DNA of 64,000 nucleotides. It comes from Opisthorchis felineus. Its lineage: Eukaryota > Platyhelminthes > Trematoda > Opisthorchiida > Opisthorchiidae. Below, one piece after another: positions 46,328 through 56,641 of the stretch. The stretch is taken from positions 1,229,283 through 1,293,282 of the forward strand of contig SJOL01010112.1 in the NCBI GenBank assembly GCA_004794785.1, written 5' to 3'. The translations under genes and the position numbers were made by a program. The notes beneath the pieces were generated by a model, which ran no database searches, was not told the DNA's origin, and saw only the letters and a program-made list of their open reading frames with translations. Within the stretch, counting starts at the first letter, position 1. Every line of letters begins with the position of its first letter.

Positions 46328-46625
46328 GGACGGAACATACTGCTCACATGGGTGCTGAAAACTTTTCAAACGCCCACAACCGGTTTCGCCTTTTTAATCA
46401 AAGCTCATCAGGTGGACGCAGTGCATGAGCTTCCGTCAACTTTATGTTCTGCTTGAACCCAAATTGAAAACCATTCGCGAAGCACGCTCCTTTGTTTACA
46501 GCTTTCGTTTTAACGTGAGACCCAACTAACTCCAGTTCAAGGAAAGCATCAGAAACGAGATTCAGCCGGATTCATTTGAGTTTCCTTTTAAAGCCAAACT
46601 AGTGTATTTAGAGAAATTTTCAGTG
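46328..46625. repeat. Hammerhead-repeat locus 13
   Basis: GACGGAACATACTGCTCACA, GGTGCTGAAAACTTTTCAAA, an intact hammerhead, GAGCTTCCGTCAACTTTATG, CTGCTTGAACCCAAATTG and CATTCGCGAAGCACGCTCC, an arm GTTTTAACGTGAGACCC, then the inverted arm CAGAAACGAGATTCAGCCGG. More diverged than locus 6, but its ribozyme core is complete. Confidence 0.85.
46372..46417 (-). ncRNA. Hammerhead ribozyme, type I, with compensating changes
   Basis: On the minus strand: GTCCAC (complement of 46412-46417), CTGATGA (46405-46411), stem II GCTTT-loop-AAGGC, GAAA (46384-46387), palindrome ACCGGT (46379-46384), cleavage nucleotide U (complement of 46378), GTGGGC (46372-46377). Stem I keeps six pairs although two positions differ from locus 6 (U-G to C-G, C-G to U-G). 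Stem II is different in sequence but still pairs over five positions. GUU is an accepted hammerhead cleavage triplet. Change in sequence with retention of pairing is what a constrained RNA fold would show. Confidence 0.85.
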
Positions 46626-47622
46626 TTTGATAGATATATTTATGCGGACCACACACCCGGTGCCATAACATTCGAGAGAAACTCCATTTAATTTGTTGCT
46701 CACCTGGTGGAAGAGACGCCACTTCTGATGTACAAGGCTTAAGTGTCTCTCGAGGAGAAAGCAGGTATTTTTCTGTCCTCCTGTGTCGTTCAACAGGACC
46801 AAGTTGGGAAGCACTGAGTCCAAGATGCTTTTGACATCCATTCCCTAAAGAATGCACAAGCTACGGTGTGGATCAGAAAAGGAATCCAGCGACTTCCTGT
46901 GTACTAGCCTTCCCGTTTCAGTATGCTACTTTCATCCAGACAGTTGAGGCAGCAAAACGAATTTGAGGGCAGTACAGTGAAGCCTGATTGTGGTTAGGTC
47001 GTAACCAAATAAACGTAGATCATATTTGTCCATGAATATCAAGTCAGTGACCAAAACACAAGTCAAAACGTAGACAAATATTGATTCTCTAAAAAGCACA
47101 TGTTCTCGGTTTGACCACAGCTTTTCTATGAAGATCGGACGAAAAAGATTGATCAATAGAAATCACATGCTGAATAATCAATGAGTCTGCTTGTGGGCAG
47201 AGGCGATTTCTGAGGTCAAGATAATTACAGAACGAAAATGAGGCCGGTAAATGCTCACTAACAAGAAGACTTTGAATCACTGAACTTTCAAGTATTGTAC
47301 ACCGTACTAACGTTGGTGAGCTTTGAACCCCGCTCGGTTCTTGAAGGCATAAAAATGCTATGAGTGATCTGTACACCATAATGCCAATGTTGACGTATTA
47401 CTGTGCTTAAATTTTTAATTTTTATGACCGAAAGTGTTCGTTTGTTTCGTTTTAGTATCTGTCGGGGTTTACATTTGAATAAAGTCTAATTAAGAGGGTT
47501 TCACCCTTTTGTGTTCCCTCCTAGCGTGAACCTTTTGTTTGCCTAATATCAATTTATAACACTCATGATGAGTTGCATTTAGAACTAAAGCTATCAGCAA
47601 ATAGACTCTTTGGTGAAATGTT
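46626..47622. other. Unassigned non-coding stretch
   Basis: Nothing recognised. Confidence 0.4.
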
Positions 47623-47625
47623 TGA

Positions 47626-47871
47626 AGTTGCCACGCAAAAGAAGGGAACATCAGAGTCGACCTACTATCAAGATATCAAAACCCGAAGGAATCAAAAGTC
47701 ATGGGTGGGTTCCGCAGACCTTCGTTTTATGGACTGGAGCCACAAAATCACAGAGGTTATTCACATCTATGCTTGTTTCCCAGTTCAAGGGATGAGTTTC
47801 TTGAAATTCCAGACGTGTCTGATACCAAAAATCTTAGTTTCATCAGGACAATTTTAACAGTAGAATCGGAC
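47626..47871 (+). CDS. Candidate exon, unknown product
   Basis: An 82-codon open stretch ends at a near-consensus donor (ATCGGAC followed by GTAAGTC). The translation ends with RRPSFYGLEPQNHRGYSHL, CLFPSSRDEFLEIPDVSD and TKNLSFIRTILTVESD. Its composition is protein-like, with no low complexity. A convincing acceptor was not seen; an ATG at 47701 could make it a first coding exon. No family is recognised, and two other frames are also open here. Confidence 0.22.
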
Positions 47872-47989
47872 GTAAGTCAATTAGATAAACTCTGTTTGTA
47901 AGAAACTGGCATGAAAGCAATACACAGAAAAATGAGATGGCCTTTGCTGCAAAGACGACATTAAATCCTTATATGAAACCTCTGCGTCT

Positions 47990-48530
47990 TTGCCATAGGT
48001 GTTGGAGGTTGGCAAAGGATGCCCTGGCCTTCCCAATTAGAGAAGCAATCTAATCTACAGCCAGTCCACCGGGACTTATACAAGTGTCCAAGTAAACAAA
48101 TTTATCTACCACATCGATTGGCCCGTCTGCAAGCGTGAGGTTTGAGCTTGTTCCCACCCAGTCTTGTAGCAGCACTTTACACTTTGAAAGTGTGAAGCGC
48201 ATGCCAAACCATGCAACAGAACTATTTAGGTTATGTCGCTGGTTTGTCCTCTGGGCTGGGCAATTTGATTGCCCAGGTTATTTAAAATGGTTTGTATTTC
48301 TGCAAGATCTCAACCAATAAAAGCAATACCGTCCGCAAACTCAAGGTCTGTGAGGTTTCAGTGGCAGACAGATAAACTTCAAGCAGCACATCAATAAGTA
48401 AATTGAAGGAGGGCGAGAGGGGACAGCCTGCCCTTAAACCACTGGACGTGGTGAACCCCTGGCGAAAGCTTACCCCTTTTCAGAAGTTCACATACAGTGT
48501 CCTCCTAAGGGATATTTCCGATAGTTGAGT
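47990..48530 (-). pseudogene. LINE reverse transcriptase relic, palm to thumb
   Basis: On the minus strand: FRQGFTTSSGLRAGCPLSPS (normally FTTSSGVRQGCPLSP-LFN) and FNLLIDVLLEVYL; then a broken region where L-YADDI should be; FGMRFTLSKCKVLLQDW, a conserved segment; DVVDKFVYLDTCISPGGL (normally YLGS-ISPGG); then IGKARASFANLQHL. Stops and frameshifts throughout. This is exactly the part of the RT missing from the copy at 36974-39950, and its right-hand end overlaps the start of 42537-43245, so together they outline the complete LINE. Confidence 0.8.
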
Positions 48531-49879
48531 TTTTGTTTACTCAAGTGCATGCTGTTTGTCTTTGATGCGGTCGCGTAATTTTACTTTACTGGTTCCAAAG
48601 TTGCTATGGACACAATCATCCTCTCAAGTTAACCAGTACAAGGAAAGATCAGTTTGGCCGTGTTTGGGTCACATCAATCGTTGTTTTACATCAAAATTGA
48701 GGGTCGAGAAGCCATCGATCGTTCGGGTGAGGTTAATATGGTTAACAAGAAAGTTTCTCGATGGTCTCGACTATGTGCATTTGTGTCACTTCTGTCTTGT
48801 GAAAATACATTATTTTAAAGTTTACGTGAACCGGATGAACACAAAAAATGTGCTTGTTGATGAACAACGGCTTGCATTGCATGGTATATTATCTACCAAC
48901 AGCTCGTTTTTGTTTACGTGTGTGGATCTGTTGGCATTGATTGACTTGTGTTTATGTACACGATCTAATTCTTCGAGCAGTCCACCGCTAAGCAGACTAC
49001 ACCCTGAGTGGAATTAGCTCACTCAGGGGACATTTTTGGGGGAACATTACTACAAAATGATTGCGGCCTCTCCGAAGACCAGACAAACTGTTGGAGCGTC
49101 AGATAGTCCACCTACGGTATCAGTCCATACTTCTATAGTGCGGTTTAAATTACTTTCTCTGCAGTTAGAGTTGAATTTCCTGCAGTTGGGGTTACTATTC
49201 CTGCTATTTAAGTCTTCATTCCTTCAGCTGAATGATCGGAATGCATTCATATTGTGAGCGATGGAGTGTGAGTAGGCCGATCCGAGTAATAGGCAACGGT
49301 AAAAAAAGGTAACGCTAATGAGTCAGACTAAAAAGCGGAAAGTTATTGATTTATATCCTTTTCACCTCAAATAATGAGGACTGATGCCTAATCCTAATTC
49401 CTTAATGGAACAAAACATCACTGTTGTTCAACATTCAGCAGTAGAGTATTCCTCCATCTTGCCTTGGAAATTTCGATGATGACTTATTTTACACGGATAC
49501 GCAAATGAATGGTACCAGCTGTTTCAATTTCACCTTCGGTGAACTCCATACCCAGTGGCTACAAATTGAGCAGTGCACAAGCTATTCCCTATAAACTGTA
49601 AACAGCCTGTCCACCATCAGCACGTACATCAAACTGGGCTGTATATTCCAACAGGGCTTTGTGTACAAACCTGACCGATTACTTCATGTGCATACTTCAT
49701 TGAGGGTCTTGCGCAACCGGATTACGTACGAGACAAAAAATAATTTTTGATTATGGACAATGAAGTCTACTCAAGTATGTGCATTGACACAGTTTGCTGG
49801 AGGCTTCATTGTTGTGCGTACCAGTAAGATGCGTTTAGTTCATTTGGTACCTCATCTAACAGATTCGAACTAAACTGAA
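48531..49879. other. Unassigned non-coding stretch
   Basis: The longest frame (48556-49017 plus, 153 codons) has no recognised motif and is partly low-complexity serine at its end. No gene is called. Confidence 0.35.
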
Positions 49880-50560
49880 GTTGTATCAATCAATTGGAAA
49901 ATGTTTGGGACCGATTGGGTAGTCATCGTTTCAGAGAGGTTTGGTAAACAATCGGTGGATTTATTGCTGGGCAACGTTTAGCTTTTGACACAAAAGCTTC
50001 GTCAGGCCAAGTGAGTAAGTTACCAGTTAGATCAGCCGAGATGACATGAGGTGGTGCGCAGTTATCAACAAAATGGTCTGGGTCTAAAAGTACAAAATCC
50101 AAGCCGAGTAAGATCCAATTAACCAACCCCAAACCAATTTCCCCGACACCCCTCGACGAACACAGGCGAACAACTTCTGTGAACGACCCCAAGAGGAATA
50201 TTCCACTAAGGTGTCCTAGACAGAAAAATCAAGGCGGCAAAATCGGGGTTCAACATGAACACAACTCCCCCCTAACCAATCTATCGTAGATATTAGTCAT
50301 CCCCACTAACCAACAAACGGGAACATCAGACTGACACCCAGCACTGATCAATTCGGCTAGTCATAAGAAATCTCACGGATTGGTTCCCTGACTGCCTTAA
50401 AACCCGATCAACCTGGTAAATTACTCACTTGGCCTGACGAAGCTTTTGTGTCAAAAGCGAAACGTTGCCCAGCAATAAATCCACCGATTACTTACCAAAC
50501 CTCTCTGAAATGAAGTTGTATCACTTTGTTCCGTCGAGAGTGTAAACTGCCTATAATGAT
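49880..50560. repeat. PLE-like unit with inverted ~140 bp arms
   Basis: Left arm 49873-50030 and right arm 50395-50525 are inverted copies. Shared words: GAGAGGTTTGGTAA, ATCGGTGGATTTATTGCTGG, GGCAACGTTT, GCTTTTGACACAAAAGCTTC and GGCCAAGTGAGTAA. The 360 bp interior resembles nothing else in the window. A fragment of the outer left arm recurs at 20505. Inverted terminal repeats carrying a hammerhead are typical of PLE pLTRs. Confidence 0.75.
50429..50476 (+). ncRNA. Hammerhead-like motif, PLE type
   Basis: CTGACGA (50434-50440) fits CUGANGA, since the seventh core position is variable. A strong stem II follows: GCTTTTG-TGT-CAAAAGC, with one extra A at its base. Then GAAA (50459-50462), the palindrome ACGT (50462-50465) and cleavage nucleotide U50466. 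Stem I pairs GGC with GCC, after which a bulge is needed, so it is short. In the left arm the GAAA is changed to TAAA. The layout is that of PLE hammerheads, but the extra A and weak stem I leave activity uncertain. Confidence 0.55.
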
Positions 50561-52180
50561 CCTCCGGGCAAAGGTAAGGACTGATTGCAGATATCCAGTT
50601 ACCTTGGCTAGCTTGGTTGGTGTTTGTGTGCTCATCTATTGAGTTTTGAGCGTACTGTTCCTCTAGACCGTGTGTGAGAGACTTCGACCACCGAAACTTG
50701 CATAGCTGTCGACTTACTATCGATGACACATATGTGATCAATGCACATGACGAACCTCGGCTGCTTTCCGAGGCAAATTGATCACTTGTACGAGGGAGGA
50801 GTTATTGCGGTTTCATTTGGTAGTTGGCTTTAGTTTGACGAATACTTTATCGGTTTGGTATTTAGCTCTTGTTTGACCTTGAAAAAAGAACTGGCACGAC
50901 TGAAAAGGGCAGAGTGACCCAGATTGGAACACTCGATTGCAGATTATAATGAATAGGCTTTGGTGTGCTTCATGGCCTACAACATGAAGATGCAATTTGT
51001 CTGACATGAGACGGTCACCAACGGTTCAGATAGTCGGTTCAGATAGTCGAAAGCCAATTTCGTATGCGGACCTACGGTGAACAACCTAGACGCATTTTTC
51101 GATAAGTAGTGTACCAAGCCGGTTTTCGTAGAGATATCACATATCCAGTGTTTCTAGAACAAACAACTTTAAGGGGCGGTGAACGTCACCACACTGAAGC
51201 CCACTAATGTTGAATCTACCTCACGTGAGAGGTGTTTTTCGACGAAGGAACGTTTCGGCGTCCGTAAAATTCATTGTAGGGAAATTCGAGGCGAGAATCT
51301 TGTCACAGTTCGAACGTTGCGCTCCAGAGCCCAAAGTCGTATTGACTCAAAAGGTGTTCTTTCGGACAACGTTCTACACTTATCACCACCCATCCACCAC
51401 CCGCACCACCACAGCCATTCATTTCAAACTAGTCACGAGCGGCGGGCGACTGAACCAGATTCCAGACATTATGTGGAAATGGTTTGTTTAAGCTGTACAC
51501 ACACCTACCGAGTTGTTCAAACATATCCCACAAGGTTAATGTGGGAGAGAACGCAAAATCATGCATACTCTATGGATGACTGTATGGTCGATGAGGTGAC
51601 TTGTGCATGAATTTTCTGCAATATGGCCTATATGTGTCTGACTAGCTTGAAATCCTACCCATATTTCGCACGGTTAAACATTCATGCTTAAGACTTATTC
51701 CCAAAGAAAGAAGCAAATCATATCTTCCACCGTGCTTTGCCTCGAAAATTATCAGTTAGTGCGATTAAAGACAGTGTCTCACTTGAGGACTCCCTCTTCG
51801 TGCATCTCTGGAGGAGGTTCACGACAGAGATAGACAACTCTATATTTGGTCTGTCATTACAACGGTCACCTACTTAATACTAGAGCTCCAGGGACATAAA
51901 CCTATTTTGGGCGCATCAACCTCCCACCCTTACGAAACTTGGATTTCCGTCAATCCAACTAACGGTTTAGCAGTAGGTAGTAATCCTGTCTTCCATTTGG
52001 AGCTTGTACACAACTCACATATAAGACGATAAAATTCTTAGGTCAACAGGAGGATGCACAATATCTGGGACTAAATATCAGACACTGGCATTGCTAACCC
52101 AAATTATGTGGCGGATGACCCACTTAACAAAATACTACGGAGTGAGACCTCACTGCCAGACAGGTATTGGTTTGCAGAAT
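50561..52180. other. Unassigned non-coding stretch
   Basis: Nothing recognised. A 13-bp direct duplication (GGTTCAGATAGTC) lies at 51023-51049. The 143-codon plus frame at 51179-51610 is His/Thr-rich in part, with no family motif. Confidence 0.4.
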
Positions 52181-52221
52181 AGTATACTATAGTATACAGT
52201 ATACAGTATACAGTATATAGT
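52180..52221 (+). repeat. AGTATAC tandem repeat
   Basis: About five copies of a 7-bp AGTATAC unit, self-complementary in part. A local microsatellite. Confidence 0.9.
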
Positions 52222-52289
52222 GCGAATGCGTCTAGCTAAACCTCACACACGGGGTTATCTTCAGTACCGTAGGTCCACCGGTCTTTGGT

Positions 52290-52395
52290 TTTTTATCACA
52301 CTGTTGCTGATATGTTCATCGAGCTTGGCAATTAACTTGCGAACGTTTCGTCACCAAACGACGAGGTAACATCAATGCGTGGTTAGCTCGGCTGA
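52290..52395. repeat. Dispersed repeat shared with 41030-41105
   Basis: Begins TTTTATCACACTGTTGCTGA and continues GAGCTTGGCAATTAACTTGC, GAACGTTTCGTCACC and GAGGTAACATCAATG. On the minus strand it has GGTGACGAAACGTT. Probably a PLE terminal-repeat piece in which the CUGANGA strand is lost. Confidence 0.6.
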
Positions 52396-53712
52396 TCCAT
52401 CCTGTAGTACTGAGGTTAGCCCTAGGTTTTCATCCCACCTTCATGATTCCCCGGTCAAAAGACCTGACAATACAATAGTAGCCTAGCCTTCGTTGGGTTT
52501 TCATGTTACTGCGTGAGATCATTTGTGGGCAAAACACTGGTCAATGGAGGGACGTTGCACACTGCATTGTTTAGCCAAACCATTCTGACTGGGATAGTTA
52601 GGAGAACCACAGATTTGCCCAGAAGGTCTTTACAGGAATACTTCTTCTCGAACCTGACAAAAGTAGGAAAACAATCCTTGATTTTCAGGAAAGAAATGAT
52701 GAGGATTCGCACATCATTCCGCTCATGGTTTGATTACATTGGTTTTTGCCCCCTATTTCAAAGTATATGATTAGCTGCTAAGAACGATACTACGCACCTT
52801 TGAGAGTTCTTGTTCAGATGGGTTCGTAAAATCACTGATTTTTCAAGCTTGTGGTTCCGGATAGTGGCCGGAGGTGAGTCAGACTGATAATGTGACTACC
52901 GCCTTTAGTTGAGTCTTACACAAACAGACTATTTTGAAAGTCTGCTGAAATGTAGAAAGCTGAGAAGTCAAAATGTGGGCCTCCAAATTCCAGAGAGTGA
53001 ACTTATGTGCGCCAACCGATTGAAGGGCCCGCTTAAACAGATCAAACTAACGTAGAGATCGTTCAAGCGGAAAAAAACGAGTCGTGGACAGTAATTAACT
53101 TATATTCCTTCGGTTCATTCCCTCTCTACCACACTCTGCCTTCTTCCGTTCAGGCCTTCGCCCAATCCTCTGTCCTCTCTATTTAATATTATGTATAGAA
53201 CAGGTGGAATATTCATCGTAGTCTTAACGGAAAATAGGACAAACGCAGCAGGTCCCACTCAGCAGTTACGTAGCCCTTTGTTTTATTCACATCGGATTTG
53301 GGATTAATATGTGGAGACGAAAAAGCGGACGAAACGGCGTACTTTTGGAGTGTGCCGACTACTGTTCTGAAAAACTGTGTGTGTCATAGCCCACCTTCAA
53401 ATTTGACTCAAAAGACTTTATCTCAGTTTACGATCAGGTGGATAATCCACTGTTTCGCATGTTGACACATAATTCTTTTATATGAGCTACCAGATTCATA
53501 GTTCATTCCGTTCTCGTGAACACTTGAATTCAACGTAAAAATGAATAAACTCGAGAGCGCTATTGACCTAGATGCAGGATAAACATTTAACGATTTTCAG
53601 CTACAAAGTCATATTTATGCGATACATGCCTAGACTTAGTGGCACATGCACCTGGGATTCCGATCAACGTAATAGAAGACAGGTGAAAACAGAACGATTA
53701 AAATCGGTGACT
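52396..53712. other. Unassigned non-coding stretch
   Basis: Nothing recognised. Confidence 0.4.
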
Positions 53713-53715
53713 TAC

Positions 53716-53829
53716 AACTTCTGACGTGCGCAACATTTTTCCTGGGATAGTGCTAGTCAAAGTTCGATGATGACAGTTTGGGCACATGTCCACCGCCAAC
53801 CAGGTTGTGGGACGATATCGTACAAGGAC
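53716..53829 (-). CDS. Candidate internal exon, phase-0, unknown product
   Basis: On the minus strand the acceptor TGCATTTCATTCAG precedes, and the donor GTAAGTCA follows, an open 114-base stretch of exactly 38 codons. It reads VLVRYRPTTWLAVDMC, PNCHHRTLTSTIPGKM and LRTSEV, with a CPNCHH cluster that could bind metal. The frame is also open upstream of the acceptor. Symmetric phase and good splice sites are suggestive, but no family is recognised. Confidence 0.25.
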
Positions 53830-54669
53830 CTGAATGAAATGCATTAAGTCCGTATTGGTGACTATCAGGATAGTAAAAACCTCCACGCAGTGAGTCAGCG
53901 GAATGCGCATGTCCAAAATTGGGTCACGGATGTGACATGTCCGTAATCTAGGCGAGAACGCCACCGAACGGCAAATAACCACAGACGTGTATGCACGGCT
54001 GTTTGGGCAGACTGGTCCAAGTAAGCCAACGCAGGAGACGCCACAAATTCTAGGACGCGTTGTCCCATGCTTCGATTGTCCTGTATGTGTCATCTTGCTT
54101 ATTCACAAAGAATGAACTCGGAAAAACGCTTTCGTGGAAAAGCCACAGAATCACAATATAACGAAGCGGAACGCTCCGGCGAGCGAAAGAGTAGTTCAGC
54201 GGAGAGCAGCAGTTCATTGAAAGCTGACGAGCTTGATTAAACACACCCGTTTCTACCACTTGAACTGACTTTATTACCGGAAGTATGTTTTATGATTCGG
54301 TTGTGCCCGGTAATGAATCACAATCAACTGCAACTGAAAGATCAGCGCTGCTACTTATAAAATAGATCGAACGCTGGCAGCTAAAATTTCAAGTGGCTTT
54401 CCAAAATTCAGAACAGACACCCATTTTATATTATCAGGTTTTTAAAAAGATTACCGAAAAATCACTGACAAAACGTTAGAAATTCAAATTTCTTGCTTAA
54501 GGGGTGACTAAATTTGCCTAGGTTGATTTATCAAAAATATGAAATCATTAGAGGCTTTATTTCAGGGAACAAAAAGAAACACTCTTGCATACTGAAGAAT
54601 GCTGGGAAACCTTGCTAAGATGCTATGGGCGTAAATATTACGAAAAGTCTATCGACTTTTCACCTTCTC

Positions 54670-54670
<1 letters not shown>
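53830..54670. other. Unassigned non-coding stretch
   Basis: Nothing recognised up to the microsatellite. Confidence 0.4.
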
Positions 54671-55253
<583 letters not shown>

Positions 55254-56281
55254 GTTGCTACCGGCCTCTCTTGGGTTAGCTTGCTAGTGTATAATTCCAT
55301 TAAACAAATCAGGCAAGGTAACAGAACACAGAGCACTTTTGATGCCTCCAAACCAGAAATTCCCAAGTTTAGGATCACAGCCCATAGAGGGCTGAAATCA
55401 GCTCTTAGGAGAAGTTCAAGGTCCCCTTTTTGTATATCACCCTGTGAAAGGAAACTCATTTGTATCAGTCTTGTCGCATTGGCTCCATTCGATGTGGGGG
55501 AAGATAATTAGTTGAGATAATTACAGGCAGATCAGGGGAATTACGAATACGAGGAGGGTTGCCAATCAGACAATTTCGGTAGTCTGGTAAGAATTCTTCT
55601 TCCGATTTAGTCAACTGTATGTACCTGAATTTCTAGACCGACCGTTTGATTCATGATGAGTTTCAGTGAAATTCATTACCTCAGTCGTGACGATCAAATA
55701 CACCCAACCTCACTACCTTTCACGATTTTGCGCAAAATGTTGCCCATAGATTTTTGTAAGGCAGACGTGTCAAGACAGGACTGTTCAGTTGAAAGCCACA
55801 TGTTGGCATTAGTCAAATCCAGCCGCAACTGTTGAAGCTGATGCCCCATGCATAAGCACAGCAAAAGTTAATTAAGTAAACAATACCTTGTAAACAACAA
55901 ATTGTGGACGTTTTGTCAAGCTGCAAAGCATTCAGCCAAATTCACTGAGAGTGATTTCCGAGGTTAATCGAATTCACTGACGCAACATAAGTAGGAAAAA
56001 CTCTTTCTGACACGCTCGAATCCTTCCAAAACCTAATGGCGTATGGTGAAAAGTTTTGGTTCAAAAATGGTAGTTTTTCAAGCACAGCCCCTCCCATCCA
56101 ATTTGTCAAAAGCAGATGGTTGCATCTCCCCCCGTATCGTGAGCAAAGAAATTATCTGGAATCTACGCGACTCCCACCACACAGTTTGTCTAACCTCTAA
56201 CTTCGAGTTTCTCCAGGATCAGGTAGAATTTTAGGCGCAGCTGTTGCACCACGTTGCAAACATTCGCAAGGGATGTTCTAG
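55254..56281. other. Unassigned non-coding stretch
   Basis: Nothing recognised. A 63-codon plus frame at 56043-56234 just precedes the candidate exon and may or may not be related. Confidence 0.35.
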
Positions 56282-56302
56282 CAATCAACGGCTGGCTTTC
56301 AG

Positions 56303-56640
56303 ATCCTACAGGTTCATATTAAGGTGAGTTCACCACCGCAATGGACAGTGTGGGGCACACAACTCGGTGAATTTGACGTAGATGGCACAGTCATACATTT
56401 TGAAAGAATTGCACTCAACCAGAACAGTTTGGTCCTCAGTTTAACATTGTATACACTGAGCAGCTCTGCGACATCCGACTGTGACGCAAGCCTAACATGT
56501 GGCAGCATCAAATGGCAAATCACCAAGCAGGCGACGTTTGCATGCCTGAATGCGACGCCGAACAACAGTAACCCGGGTGATGAATTATTTAAGTGTAAAA
56601 ATGATGCAGAAGATGTCGTGCCATGTACTCTGAATGGCTG
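56303..56640 (+). CDS. Candidate terminal exon, Cys-bearing, possibly secreted
   Basis: After an acceptor-like GCTGGCTTTCAG (ending at 56302), a frame stays open to a TGA at 56639-56641. It reads ILQVHIKVSSPPQWTVWG through ALNQNSLVLSLTLYTLS, then SDCDASLTC, FACLNATPNNS, FKCKNDAED and VVPCTLNG. Five cysteines and an N-A-T sequon suggest an extracellular domain, with a faint resemblance to an Ig-like fold. No upstream exon was found and no family assigned. It could also be a decayed pseudogene. Confidence 0.28.
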
Positions 56641-56641
56641 A

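Noticed and set aside
48556..49017. The 153-codon plus frame as a gene.
   Set aside because: No start context, no motif, a serine-rich end, and it lies next to a LINE relic on the other strand. Length alone is not enough.
52321..52375. A third hammerhead on the minus strand, from GACGAAACGTT.
   Set aside because: The CUGANGA strand is not present (the position reads ACCTCGTCG), so the core is incomplete. Kept only as a repeat.
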